NCBI GenBank assembly: GCA_002363955.1
Contig: DEXE01000006.1
Coordinates: 310,001-374,000, forward strand
Source of the DNA: Methylophaga sp. UBA3192
GTDB lineage: Bacteria; Pseudomonadota; Gammaproteobacteria; Nitrosococcales; Methylophagaceae
DNA length: 64,000 nucleotides
Direction: 5' to 3'
A program made the translations under genes and the position numbers. Positions 8,345 through 17,023 of this stretch are shown here, one piece after another. Position 1 is the stretch's first letter. The number at the start of each line of letters is the position of its first letter. Under the pieces are notes generated by a model. The model did not search any database. It was given only the letters and a program-made list of their open reading frames with translations, and had not been told where the DNA came from.

Positions 8345-9727
8345 CTAAATCAACTGTATCCCGCCACCAAAACTTCGGTAAATCTCAACTAAACGGATAA
8401 AGCTTTGTTGTTGCAATTGTGCCAGCTGATCGCGGCTGCGTAGCAATTCTCGTTCTGAGTCGAGCAGGTCGAGAAATTCGCCAGTACCAGCATCATAACG
8501 CTCGCGGGAAATCTCTACCGCTTTGCTACTGGCCTGCCACTGTAGCTCGGTGCTTAATTGCTGTTCACGACTCAGGTTGTAACTATTGAGAGCAAGTTGC
8601 ATTTCATTAATCGCGTTAAACACTTGCTGCTCAAACTCTGCGAGTGCCATTTGTGAGCTGGCTTCAGCCTGACGAATACGCGACCTGACGGATCCTAAAT
8701 CGGCTGCCTGCCAACTTAAACTGGGGGCAATCGACCAGCTTTTAGTATCGCTACCCAGCGATAATCCGGGGCCAGATAAAAAGCCTAAAAAACCGCTTAT
8801 CGATACATTCGGGTATAAATCGGCGGTAGCCACACCAATCTCTGCTGTTCTAGCTGCCAATAACCGCTCGCTGCTAGCCACATCCGCGCGATAACGCAGG
8901 TAGTTTTCACCTTCAACAACAGCTACGGGTTGTTTTAACTGCGGTAAACGGGGTACATCATCGAGATCCAGCTGGCCGGGCCGTTGTGCTAACAAAGCGG
9001 ACAAAGTGGCATCTGCAGTTAACAGGGCTACGCGATAGGCCGGTATAGAAGCATTCACTTGATGCAGTTGCACGTCAATTTGTGTCAGCTCGAGCTCTGA
9101 AGCCATTCCGGCCTCTAGTCGAGCCATGACAATATCACGGCTTTGCTGAAGATTTTGCAGGTTTTGTTTTGATACATCTAAACGCAGCTGAGCACCACGG
9201 TATTCACCATAACTGATTGCTACCTGACTAATTAACTGCACTTGTGCGTCGCGCCACAAAATATCAGCCTGCTGAGCTTGGGCTTCTGCGGCTTCTGCGG
9301 CGCGGCGTAATTTGCCAAACAAGTCCAAGTCCCAACTTAAATTGGCACCGGTGCTATAACTCCGCGTGATAACATTGTCATTATTCGGCTGCAACATAGC
9401 GTTTTCACTGGCCTGATAGCCGGCATCCAGCGTGCCTTTTGGCAGAATGTCATTATCAACATCTTGAAACACAGCATACGCTCTGTCTACATTGGCTCTG
9501 GCTTGCGCCAAAGTTCGGTTTTCGTTCAGGGCACGTTGAATCAGCCGATTTAGTGATTCATCATCAAAGGCTTGCCACCAGCTTTGTGCTAACGCTGCTT
9601 GCTGGTAAGGGCTATTAATATTTATATCTGCTACTTTTGCAGGAGCCCGATAATCCGGCCCCACAGCACAGGCGCTTAATGACATCACCAACACGGCAAT
9701 TGTCGTAAGTTTGAGTGAGTTACGCAT
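8345..9727 (-). CDS. Outer membrane efflux lipoprotein, OprM/NodT (TolC-like) family
   Basis: 460 residues. It is the outer-membrane channel of a tripartite RND pump. A lipoprotein signal peptide ends in LSAC followed by AVGPDYRAP, the typical OprM/NodT N-terminus. Two repeats of the outer membrane efflux domain follow, with long heptad-rich helices (QLAQLQQQ near the end) and a GAG-type turn. It is the third gene of the efflux operon and overlaps the pump gene by 8 bases; GGTGGAGA precedes the ATG. It should form a trimer spanning the outer membrane and the periplasm. Length is normal for the family. Confidence 0.93.
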   Translation of the reverse strand: MRNSLKLTTIAVLVMSLSACAVGPDYRAPAKVADININSPYQQAALAQSWWQAFDDESLNRLIQRALNENRTLAQARANVDRAYAVFQDVDNDILPKGTLDAGYQASENAMLQPNNDNVITRSYSTGANLSWDLDLFGKLRRAAEAAEAQAQQADILWRDAQVQLISQVAISYGEYRGAQLRLDVSKQNLQNLQQSRDIVMARLEAGMASELELTQIDVQLHQVNASIPAYRVALLTADATLSALLAQRPGQLDLDDVPRLPQLKQPVAVVEGENYLRYRADVASSERLLAARTAEIGVATADLYPNVSISGFLGFLSGPGLSLGSDTKSWSIAPSLSWQAADLGSVRSRIRQAEASSQMALAEFEQQVFNAINEMQLALNSYNLSREQQLSTELQWQASSKAVEISRERYDAGTGEFLDLLDSERELLRSRDQLAQLQQQSFIRLVEIYRSFGGGIQLI

Positions 9728-12700
9728 GTGTAGTCTCCACCTTATCGGTTATTGCAGTTGACGATGGCAGTGTTCTTTTCTCGCCACGTTTAGCCAGCAT
9801 GTAATAAAACAGAGGCGTCAGGATTAATCCGAAGAAGGTGACACCAATCATGCCGGAGAACACCGCCACACCTATTGCCTGACGCATTTCGGCACCGGCA
9901 CCGGTTGAAAATACCATTGGCACCACGCCCATAATGAAGGCAATAGAGGTCATCAAAATCGGTCGTAACCGGAGACGTCCCGCTTCTAAAATGGCTTCCA
10001 TTGCACTCATGCCGTGATCCTGCAGTTCTTTGGCGAACTCGACAATTAAAATGGCATTTTTGGTCGCCAGCCCCACCAGAACAATTAATCCTATCTGGGT
10101 CATGATATTGTTATCCCCGCCATAAATTAATACGCCACTTAACGCTGATAACAAGGTCATCGGAATGATCAGAATGATCGCCAATGGCAATCTTAAGCTT
10201 TCGTATTGGGCTGCCAGCACCATAAACACCAGCATAATCACCAAAGGATAGATAAATACCCCGGCGTTACCGGCAAGAATTTGCTGGTAGGTCAGCTCTG
10301 TCCATTCATAGGTCATACCATTGGGCAGCGTTTCAGCCAGTATTCTTTCAATGGCAGCCTGAGCTTCACCGGTACTGTAACCGGGGGCGGGGCCACCATT
10401 AATTTCAGCCGTGGTGAAGCCGTTGTAATGCATGACCCGGTCAGGACCTGCGGTATCAGTTACATTGATAAAGGAACCCAGTGGAACCATCTCGCCATTA
10501 CCGTTACGCACTTTTAACTGACTGATTTGTGAGGCGTTCTGACGGTACTGCTCGTCAGCCTGCATATTCACCTGATAGGTACGGCCAAACTGGTTGAAGT
10601 CGTTGACATAGACCGAGCCCATATAAGCCTGCAGTGTTTGAAATATTTCATCGATGGCCACATTTTGTTGCTTGGCTTTAGTCCGGTCGATATCCAGATC
10701 CAGTTGTGGCACATTGACCTGATAACTGGAGAAGATGCCGGTCAGTTCAGGTGTAGCCCAGGCTTTTTGCATAACCTGCATAGTCACGTTGTAGAGCTCT
10801 TCGTAACCGTGACTAGCGCGGTCTTGTATTTGCAACCTGAAGCCACCAATCGTGCCAAGACCCTGTACTGGCGGAGGAGGGAAGATAGCAATAAAGGCAT
10901 CTTCAATACCGGCAAATTTCTGGTTCAACGCTGCAGCTATCGCATCAGCCGACATGGATGGATCAGTACGCTCGTTGAAATCGCTTAAGGTGGTAAACAC
11001 GATGCCCGAGTTCGGACTGTTGGTGAAACCATTAATGTTCAGGCCAGGGAATGCAACAGAACTGATGACGCCAGGTTGTTCAAGCGCAATACTCGACATT
11101 TCTTTAATCACTGACTGGGTGCGTTCCAACGACGCCGCATCTGGCAATTGAGCAAAGGCCACCAGATATTGTTTATCCTGCCCTGGCACATATCCGGAAG
11201 GAGTAGTGGCAAACTGCATACCGGTTAAGCCAAGCATTGCAACATACATAATGCCAACCAGTGCCCCAAAGCGAATCACCTTTTTAACTAACCAACCATA
11301 GCCTTTGGATAGACGAGCAAAGAAACGATTAAACGGACCAAATAACCAACCGCCTAAGAGTTTGTCCATGGCACGTGTTAACAGATCTTTTTTCTCGCCA
11401 GGTGCTTTTAACAACAGTGCAGACAGGGCAGGGCTGAGGGTTAACGAGTTAATCGCCGAGATAAAGGTAGAAATCGTAATGGTTAAGGCAAACTGCTTAT
11501 AAAATTGTCCGGTTAAGCCTGACATAAAGGCGGTAGGGATAAACACCGCTGCCAGAACCAGGGTGGTAGCAACAATAGGTCCGGTGACTTCTGTCATCGC
11601 CTTTTGTGTAGCCGCAACCGGCGATAAGCCTTCCCGGATATTACGTTCTACATTTTCGACCACCACGATAGCGTCATCGACGACGATACCGATGGCTAAT
11701 ACCAAACCAAATAATGATAGGGCATTAAGCGAAAAGCCTAACAAATGCATAAAAGCAAAGGTACCTATTAATGAGACCGGCACGGCAACCAATGGAATAA
11801 TCGACGCGCGCCAGGTTTGCAAAAACAGCACGACCACCAAAACGACTAGCAGCAATGCTTCAAGCAGGGTTTTTATTACCGCTTCAATAGAGCCGCGTAC
11901 AAATACCGTCGGATCGTAGACGATATCGTAGGCCAGACCGTCCGGAAAGCCTTTTGATAGCTCCGCCATTTTCGCCCGTACATCATCAGAGATTTGGATC
12001 GCGTTAGAACCGGATGCCTGAAAAATAGGAATCGCGACGGCATCTTTATTGTTTAATAACGAGCGCAGTGCATAAGTGGAGGCGCCCAGCTCAATACGGG
12101 CGACATCTTTTAAGTAACTGACCTCACCGTTGTCGCCGACCTTGATAATAATATTGCCAAATTCTTCAACGGTTGATAACCGTCCTTTAACATTGATCAG
12201 CAGTTGAAATTCTGCTTCAGCACTGGGCTGTGCACCTAAACTCCCGGCGGCAGCCTGCTGGTTTTGCTCGCGAATTGCTGCCGTAATTTGTGATGGAGAT
12301 AAGCCTAATGCCGCCACCTTATTTGGATCCAGCCAGATCCGCATACTGTAATCACCAGCGCCGAATAGCTCTACATTACCCACACCATCAATCCGTGCCA
12401 GTTCATCTTTGACATTTAAAAGCGCATAGTTAGACAAATAGAGCATATCGTAGCGATCGTCCGGTGAGCTTAAATGCACCACCATGGTTAAATCGGGTGA
12501 TGATTTCTCGGTGACGACACCTAAGCGTTGCACTTCCTGTGGCAACCTTGGCATGGCACGATCCACCCGTGCCTGAACTTGCGTCTGGGCCAAATCAACA
12601 TCGGTTCCGATGGCAAATGTCACAGTCAGTGTCATCCGGCCATCGGAGGTGGATTGAGATGACATATAGAGCATCTCTTCTACGCCGTTAATTTCCTGCT

Positions 12701-12899
12701 CCAATGGCGATGCCACCGTTTCAGCAATTACCTTAGGGTTAGCTCCTGGGTAATTAGCCGTTACGACCACAGTAGGGGGAACTACTTCCGGGTATTCGGT
12801 GATCGGCAGCTGCCAGACCGCAATAGCACCGGTTATTAAAAAGAATAGTGAAATAACCGCTGCAAAAATAGGGCGTTTGATAAAAAATTGCGAGAACAT
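9720..12899 (-). CDS. RND multidrug efflux permease, HAE1 family (MexF-like)
   Basis: 1059 residues, normal for AcrB/MexF-type pumps. It is the inner-membrane, proton-driven pump of the tripartite system. The start FSQFFIKRPIFAAVISLFF and the segment PDLTMVVHLSSPDDRYDML match the MexF branch. The proton-relay residues are present: the Asp-Asp pair in IGIVVDDAIVVVENV and the lysine in GLATKNAILIVEF. There are twelve transmembrane helices in two blocks with two large periplasmic loops. The gene starts 9 bases after the fusion-protein stop, preceded by AAGGA, and ends inside the start of the outer-membrane gene. Substrates cannot be read from the sequence; MexEF-type pumps export phenicols, quinolones and redox-active aromatics. 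Confidence 0.95.
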   Translation of the reverse strand: MFSQFFIKRPIFAAVISLFFLITGAIAVWQLPITEYPEVVPPTVVVTANYPGANPKVIAETVASPLEQEINGVEEMLYMSSQSTSDGRMTLTVTFAIGTDVDLAQTQVQARVDRAMPRLPQEVQRLGVVTEKSSPDLTMVVHLSSPDDRYDMLYLSNYALLNVKDELARIDGVGNVELFGAGDYSMRIWLDPNKVAALGLSPSQITAAIREQNQQAAAGSLGAQPSAEAEFQLLINVKGRLSTVEEFGNIIIKVGDNGEVSYLKDVARIELGASTYALRSLLNNKDAVAIPIFQASGSNAIQISDDVRAKMAELSKGFPDGLAYDIVYDPTVFVRGSIEAVIKTLLEALLLVVLVVVLFLQTWRASIIPLVAVPVSLIGTFAFMHLLGFSLNALSLFGLVLAIGIVVDDAIVVVENVERNIREGLSPVAATQKAMTEVTGPIVATTLVLAAVFIPTAFMSGLTGQFYKQFALTITISTFISAINSLTLSPALSALLLKAPGEKKDLLTRAMDKLLGGWLFGPFNRFFARLSKGYGWLVKKVIRFGALVGIMYVAMLGLTGMQFATTPSGYVPGQDKQYLVAFAQLPDAASLERTQSVIKEMSSIALEQPGVISSVAFPGLNINGFTNSPNSGIVFTTLSDFNERTDPSMSADAIAAALNQKFAGIEDAFIAIFPPPPVQGLGTIGGFRLQIQDRASHGYEELYNVTMQVMQKAWATPELTGIFSSYQVNVPQLDLDIDRTKAKQQNVAIDEIFQTLQAYMGSVYVNDFNQFGRTYQVNMQADEQYRQNASQISQLKVRNGNGEMVPLGSFINVTDTAGPDRVMHYNGFTTAEINGGPAPGYSTGEAQAAIERILAETLPNGMTYEWTELTYQQILAGNAGVFIYPLVIMLVFMVLAAQYESLRLPLAIILIIPMTLLSALSGVLIYGGDNNIMTQIGLIVLVGLATKNAILIVEFAKELQDHGMSAMEAILEAGRLRLRPILMTSIAFIMGVVPMVFSTGAGAEMRQAIGVAVFSGMIGVTFFGLILTPLFYYMLAKRGEKRTLPSSTAITDKVETTHA

Positions 12900-12908
12900 G
12901 ATCTTTCC

Positions 12909-14153
12909 TTATCCTTGATCTGCTGTGTTGTCAGTCTCAGCAGCCAGTTCGGTGTTGGTTTTATCCAATAACTGTTGAGTTTTACGCAAATCTGCTAATT
13001 GTTCTTTAGTGGCCATATCCACCAGTTTGGGTTCTATCTGAATATTCGGCATCACGCGTTGTAAGCCATTCACAACAATTTTGTCATTTGCAGATAAACC
13101 TTCACGCACAATTCGCAGCCCGTTTACCTTTTCCCCCAGCTTAACTGCGCGGTATTCCAACTGATTTTCAGCAGTCACGACCAGCACATACTTGTTGTTC
13201 AAATCTGTACCGATAGCTTTTTCATCAATCAGAATGCCTTGATAGGAGTCACTGCCGACCAATTTGATACGAGCAAATAAGCCTGGTAGAAGGCTATTGT
13301 CACTGTTGGCAAAAGTGGCGCGAATCCGGATCGTGCCGGTTTGCTGGTTCACACTATTGTCGACAAAATCAATGTTGCCCGTGTGCTGGTAATCGCTGTC
13401 GTCGGCCAGGGCCATATATACCGGATTTGCTGTGGCATCACGGGTATCAGCCCGTTTTCCGTCTTCACTTAAGCGGAGATATTTCAGATAACTTTGCTCA
13501 TCGACATCAAAGTAGGCGTACATTTTGTCGGTCGACACTAAGCTGGTTAACTGACTTTGACCGGCATTAACGTAGTTACCTACCGTTATCAGTGCATACG
13601 ACATACGGCCGTTAATAGGTGCGGTAATACGGGTATAGCTTAAATCCAACTCAGCACGATGCAGTGCCGCTTTCACAGAGGCAACACTTGCAGCGGTTTG
13701 CTGTTTACGAGCTAAACGGGTATCAAGCAGCTCCTCAGAAATCGCGCGTGCCACGCTCAGTTTTTCTGCTCTTTGGTATTCGCTTTCAGCCAGTTCTGCG
13801 GCGCTTTGTGCACTTTGCAGGTCAGCTTTGAGTCTGGCGACTTCGGCCGCAAAAGGCTTTGCGTCAATCTGTACTAATAAATCACCCTTGTTTACCAAAG
13901 CACCTTCACGGAAATGTACTTGTTCGATATAACCGGATACGCGTGGTACAAGATTGACCGTTTGCGGTGCTTGTAAGCGACCCGTAAATTCATCCCATTC
14001 AGTGATTCGTTCGTTAACGACCTGCGCCACACTGACCTGAGGAGCTGCGGGTTCTTCTGGCTGGCCAGCAGCTTCCGGACTCCCACAGGCGGACAACACC
14101 ATTGCGGAAATACTTCCTAACATAAACATTCTGATGGTATTTCTTGTACTCAT
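12909..14153 (-). CDS. RND periplasmic membrane fusion protein (MexE/AcrA-like)
   Basis: About 414 residues. It links the RND pump to the outer-membrane channel. A lipoprotein signal peptide with lipobox LSAC lies near the start (MSTRNTIRMFMLGSISAMV), followed by the usual layout: lipoyl half-motif (VSGYIEQVHFREGALVNKGD), coiled-coil hairpin, second lipoyl half and beta-barrel domain. The start was placed at the ATG at 14153 because GGAGG lies 8 bases upstream and the lipobox then falls at the right distance. A longer frame reaches 14228 but would bury the signal peptide. It is the first gene of the operon, divergent from the TetR gene across a four-copy operator region. Confidence 0.94.
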   Translation of the reverse strand: MSTRNTIRMFMLGSISAMVLSACGSPEAAGQPEEPAAPQVSVAQVVNERITEWDEFTGRLQAPQTVNLVPRVSGYIEQVHFREGALVNKGDLLVQIDAKPFAAEVARLKADLQSAQSAAELAESEYQRAEKLSVARAISEELLDTRLARKQQTAASVASVKAALHRAELDLSYTRITAPINGRMSYALITVGNYVNAGQSQLTSLVSTDKMYAYFDVDEQSYLKYLRLSEDGKRADTRDATANPVYMALADDSDYQHTGNIDFVDNSVNQQTGTIRIRATFANSDNSLLPGLFARIKLVGSDSYQGILIDEKAIGTDLNNKYVLVVTAENQLEYRAVKLGEKVNGLRIVREGLSANDKIVVNGLQRVMPNIQIEPKLVDMATKEQLADLRKTQQLLDKTNTELAAETDNTADQG

Positions 14154-14239
14154 GATCTTGTTCCTCCATGTTGTTTCCACTCGTTTCAGGACGTTGCTAC
14201 AAAAGGCTTGCCCGGTTGTTTCTGTCATATGGCAACTAA

Positions 14240-14383
14240 CATACGTTTCGTATGTCTGATAGCGTAAGTAACGTATGTATAATTGCCTTAAAATTAGTGC
14301 GGAAATACTTACTCATACGAGACGTATGTGATGTATAGTATTTCGCATACGTACTGTATGTCAAATTGCATGCGCTACGTATG
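14240..14383. promoter_or_regulatory. Four-copy palindromic operator between the efflux operon and its TetR regulator
   Basis: Four copies of the inverted repeat CATACG-N3-CGTATG: 14240-14254 (spacer TTT, perfect), 14314-14328 (spacer AGA, perfect), 14346-14360 (spacer TAC, one mismatch) and 14369-14383 (spacer CTA, one mismatch). An extra half-site ACGTATG lies at about 14271. The copies fill the space between the divergent genes, so the TetR protein probably binds them to repress both the pump operon and itself. Perfect arms with a constant 3-base spacer make a chance origin unlikely. Confidence 0.85.
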
Positions 14384-14403
14384 TAAAAGATTTGGAGAAA
14401 AAA

Positions 14404-15000
14404 ATGGCACAAAGACGTGAAGAGATGATTGCCGAAACCCAGGCTAAGCTCATTAAATCTGCGAGAGAATCTTTTGCTCAACATGGTTTCGCGGAGAGTT
14501 GCATGGACCATCTGACGGCAGAAGCCGGCTTAACACGTGGCGCGCTTTACCATCATTTCGGCGGTAAAAAAGGATTACTTCTAGCCGTCATTCAACAGAT
14601 TGAAGAAGAAATGACGACACGTCTGTCCGCTATAAAGTCGGAGAGTCCTACCACCTGGGATGCCTTTATCAATGGCTCCATCGCCTATCTCAATATGGCA
14701 TGTGAACCGGAAATTCAACGCATCACGCTTTTAGATGGTCCTGCTGTATTAGGTGATCCCTCGCAGTGGCCACGTAAAAACTGTTGTATTCGCAGTACAC
14801 AGCTCAGTATTGAAAAGCTGATGGAAGAGGGCATTTTGCGAGACGTTGACTCGCTGGCGATGGCACGTCTGATTAATGGTGCCTTGTTTGGTGCATCTTT
14901 ATGGATTGCTAATGCAGAGGACCCACACGCTGCATCACGCCGAGCGGTAGATGGCTTTTTGCTACTGGTTTCTGGTTTGCTAAAGTCAAACAGCGCATGA
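14404..15000 (+). CDS. TetR/AcrR-family repressor of the adjacent efflux operon
   Basis: 198 residues. An N-terminal TetR helix-turn-helix is visible at about 10-55 (AQHGFAESCMDHLTAEAGLT then RGALYHHFGGKKGLL); the rest is the helical ligand-binding and dimer domain. The length is usual for TtgR/AcrR-type regulators. The start was set to the ATG at 14404, six bases after GGAG; a TTG lies in frame four codons upstream but overlaps that binding site. It is transcribed away from the RND operon, which is the standard arrangement for a local drug-responsive repressor. The operator cluster between them is the likely target. Confidence 0.92.
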   Translation: MAQRREEMIAETQAKLIKSARESFAQHGFAESCMDHLTAEAGLTRGALYHHFGGKKGLLLAVIQQIEEEMTTRLSAIKSESPTTWDAFINGSIAYLNMACEPEIQRITLLDGPAVLGDPSQWPRKNCCIRSTQLSIEKLMEEGILRDVDSLAMARLINGALFGASLWIANAEDPHAASRRAVDGFLLLVSGLLKSNSA

Positions 15001-15130
15001 TCAAATGTTTCGCTTAAGTATGGTTCTTAACTTAATAGAAAACTAAAAACGGCAAAAACAGAAAAACAGCAAAAACAGGGCATCCTTGCCCAATAATTAC
15101 ATTTGAAATCCACGGTCATAAATAAAAGAA

Positions 15131-16282
15131 CTAACGAATATTTCTTGAAGATAAAAACCCCCGGATTTTGTTGATGATAAACGGGGCCTCTTCCTCAAGC
15201 GCAAAGTGTCCGGTATCTAAAATGTTATAGTCGATATCTTTCACATCTTTTTTAAATCCCTCAGCCCCTTCTTCAGGGAAAAAAGCATCATTTTTGCCCC
15301 ATACCACCAGTACTGGCGGTTGATGAGTACGCAAGTAATTTTGCCATTCGGGATATTTCAACACGTTGTTTTGGTAATCATAAAACAGATCCAACTGAGC
15401 CCTGGTTTGTCCGGGTTTAGTCAGATTAGCATAAGCCAATACCCAATTATCTGGCAGGACGAATTCCGGTTGTTGAGTTCCATGCGTGAACTGCCATTTC
15501 ATTCCCTCAAATGTGAAAACGTTTTCAGCAATCGTCGTTTCCAGCTCTGGCGTTTTTTGTTTCCAGTAGTCGAATATCGGTCCCCAACCTTCTACCGACA
15601 AGCCTTCTTTATAGGCATTTCCATTTTGTGTAATGATGGCTTGAATACGCTCAGGGTGTTTTACCGCCAGTCTGAAGCCCACGGGAGCACCATAGTCCTG
15701 AATCATCATTGAAAATTGATCAATGCCTTTTTGTGCTAAAAACAGCTCCATCACCCGGGCGAGATTATCAAATGTGTAGTCAAAACTTTCAGGAGCGGGA
15801 AAGCTGCTATTGCCAAAACCAGGATAGTCAGGCGCAATTAAATAGTAATCTTCTGCCAGACCAGCCAAAACCTCCCGGTACATATGTGACGAAGCAGGAA
15901 AGCCATGAAGCAAAACAAGAACGGGCTTGTCTCTTTTTCCAGCTTCCCGGTAAAAGATATCCAGTCCCTCTACCGTTTCATAACCATAACTCACTGGTGA
16001 ACTCTCAGCGGAGTAGGGCTTAGTCACTTCATTCGATTTGTTATGAGCCTCAGCTTGTGTGGCTAACGCCAATTGAGGGGTTAACAGCAATAAAAACGGC
16101 AGACGCTTCATCATTTTCCCAGTCTTTGTCAGCCATGCCATCACTCCCTGGCTCATATTTGAAATATGTGTTTTCCCATTGTTATCGCGTTCTCCACCAT
16201 CTATTAACACATTCCCCCATGTAAATTTTGTTCTATTCCAATGCGCGCTCTGGTTATAACTACTTAATACATGATTTTTCAT
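15131..16282 (-). CDS. Exported alpha/beta hydrolase, haloalkane dehalogenase/epoxide hydrolase-like
   Basis: Up to 383 residues. The alpha/beta hydrolase core has the oxyanion motif HGFPASSHMYRE, an aspartate nucleophile in IQDYGAPVGFRLA, an acid in VWGKNDAFFP and a histidine in DTGHFALEE. An Asp nucleophile points to the dehalogenase/epoxide hydrolase branch. A clear signal peptide begins at an internal Met (about 16111: KRLPFLLLLTPQLALATQA). However, the best ribosome binding site (AGGAG) lies 6 bases before the ATG at 16282, which would add a 57-residue leader of unusual composition. Both starts are possible; if the enzyme is exported, 16111 is correct. It is divergent from a CGNR regulator across two palindromes, so it is probably controlled by it. 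Confidence 0.82.
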   Translation of the reverse strand: MKNHVLSSYNQSAHWNRTKFTWGNVLIDGGERDNNGKTHISNMSQGVMAWLTKTGKMMKRLPFLLLLTPQLALATQAEAHNKSNEVTKPYSAESSPVSYGYETVEGLDIFYREAGKRDKPVLVLLHGFPASSHMYREVLAGLAEDYYLIAPDYPGFGNSSFPAPESFDYTFDNLARVMELFLAQKGIDQFSMMIQDYGAPVGFRLAVKHPERIQAIITQNGNAYKEGLSVEGWGPIFDYWKQKTPELETTIAENVFTFEGMKWQFTHGTQQPEFVLPDNWVLAYANLTKPGQTRAQLDLFYDYQNNVLKYPEWQNYLRTHQPPVLVVWGKNDAFFPEEGAEGFKKDVKDIDYNILDTGHFALEEEAPFIINKIRGFLSSRNIR

Positions 16283-16310
16283 CGTCATCTCCTGTTATAA
16301 AATAAAAAAC

Positions 16311-16387
16311 TAACCTGTATAAATTATTTATACAGGTTATAAATTAACAGCACTTAACTAACCTGTCAAATGCATGTATAGTGGTTA
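16311..16387. promoter_or_regulatory. Two 29-bp palindromic operators and the CGNR-gene promoter
   Basis: Copy 1 (16311-16339) is a perfect inverted repeat: arms TAACCTGTATAAA and TTTATACAGGTTA around TTA. Copy 2 (16359-16387) is a degenerate copy of the same 29-base length that starts TAACCTGT and ends GTGGTTA. Copy 2 covers a good promoter for the plus-strand gene: TTAACT at 16354-16359, 17 bases, TATAGT at 16377-16382. The predicted transcript start falls on or next to the ATG at 16389, so the mRNA may be leaderless. Copy 1 lies just upstream of the hydrolase gene on the other strand. Confidence 0.8.
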
Positions 16388-16388
16388 T

Positions 16389-16955
16389 ATGAATAAAGTG
16401 AAACAGAAATACGAATTTGTGGGTAACAACCTGGGTGTTGATTTCATTAATACTGAAGTCAATGTAAAAGGGGAGTTAATGGATTTACTGATGTCCGACA
16501 GTGATGTGATGGAATGGCTGGATCAAGCCAACATTGACGCTGATCTCGGCAAGGGGGTTGAGCTAGGAAAATTGCTTGAATTCAGGAAAAAGGCAAGACA
16601 TATTCTTACCCGGATTATTGATAATGAAAGCCTGGATGACGAAGCTATTACATCGCTGAATGACGACCTGAAAAACTACAAAACGCATTATCAGCTTGAG
16701 ATGTCCTCTGAGGGGTATCAGCTAAATAATCCAAAAACCTATAGCTCAACGGAAGAGCTTATCGGCCTGTTTGCATTCGAAGTCGCTACTTTGCTCGCCA
16801 GCGAGCAAAGAATGTATCTTAAACGCTGTTTAAATCCGGATTGTGTTTTGATGTTTGTCGACAACTCACGCAGTCATAAACGCAGATGGTGCAGTATGGA
16901 CACTTGTGGGAATAGGGCGAAGGTCTCCAAACACTATCGAAAAGTAAAATCCTAA
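16389..16955 (+). CDS. CGNR zinc-finger / ABATE-domain transcriptional regulator
   Basis: 188 residues. The C-terminus is a CGNR zinc finger: CLNPDCVLMFVDNS, then RRWCSMDTCGNRAKVSKHYR, with four cysteines and the signature CGNR. The N-terminal part (FVGNNLGVDFINTEV and following) matches the ABATE stress-response domain that usually precedes it. Such proteins are believed to be DNA-binding regulators in which the finger contacts DNA. Another ATG lies 15 bases upstream (16374), but it sits inside the second palindrome; the ATG at 16389 coincides with the predicted transcript start and has no binding site. It is divergent from the exported hydrolase and probably controls that gene and itself (inference from the shared palindromes). 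Confidence 0.86.
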   Translation: MNKVKQKYEFVGNNLGVDFINTEVNVKGELMDLLMSDSDVMEWLDQANIDADLGKGVELGKLLEFRKKARHILTRIIDNESLDDEAITSLNDDLKNYKTHYQLEMSSEGYQLNNPKTYSSTEELIGLFAFEVATLLASEQRMYLKRCLNPDCVLMFVDNSRSHKRRWCSMDTCGNRAKVSKHYRKVKS

Positions 16956-16990
16956 GCTTAGTAACTGGCTGGTTTAGAAAATATCTGAAT

Positions 16991-17017
16991 GGTTGGGCAG
17001 AAATATTCAGCCCAACC
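16991..17017. repeat. REP-type hairpin between converging genes
   Basis: GGTTGGGC and GCCCAACC form an 8-base stem around an 11-base loop containing GAAATATTC. The arms are the same as those of the REP elements near the two RAYT genes. It lies between the stop of the CGNR gene and the stop of a converging gene, so it may double as a transcription stop or mRNA-stabilising hairpin. Confidence 0.75.
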
Positions 17018-17023
17018 TATGAT

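Noticed and set aside
11563..11919. Open frame on the plus strand opposite the RND pump gene
   Set aside because: It is antisense to a well-conserved transmembrane segment of the pump and has no binding site or recognisable sequence; other long antisense frames at 10206-10988 and 36770-37861 are the same kind of shadow.
14154..14228. Longer start for the membrane fusion protein
   Set aside because: It would bury the lipoprotein signal and lacks a binding site, while GGAGG sits 8 bases before the ATG at 14153.
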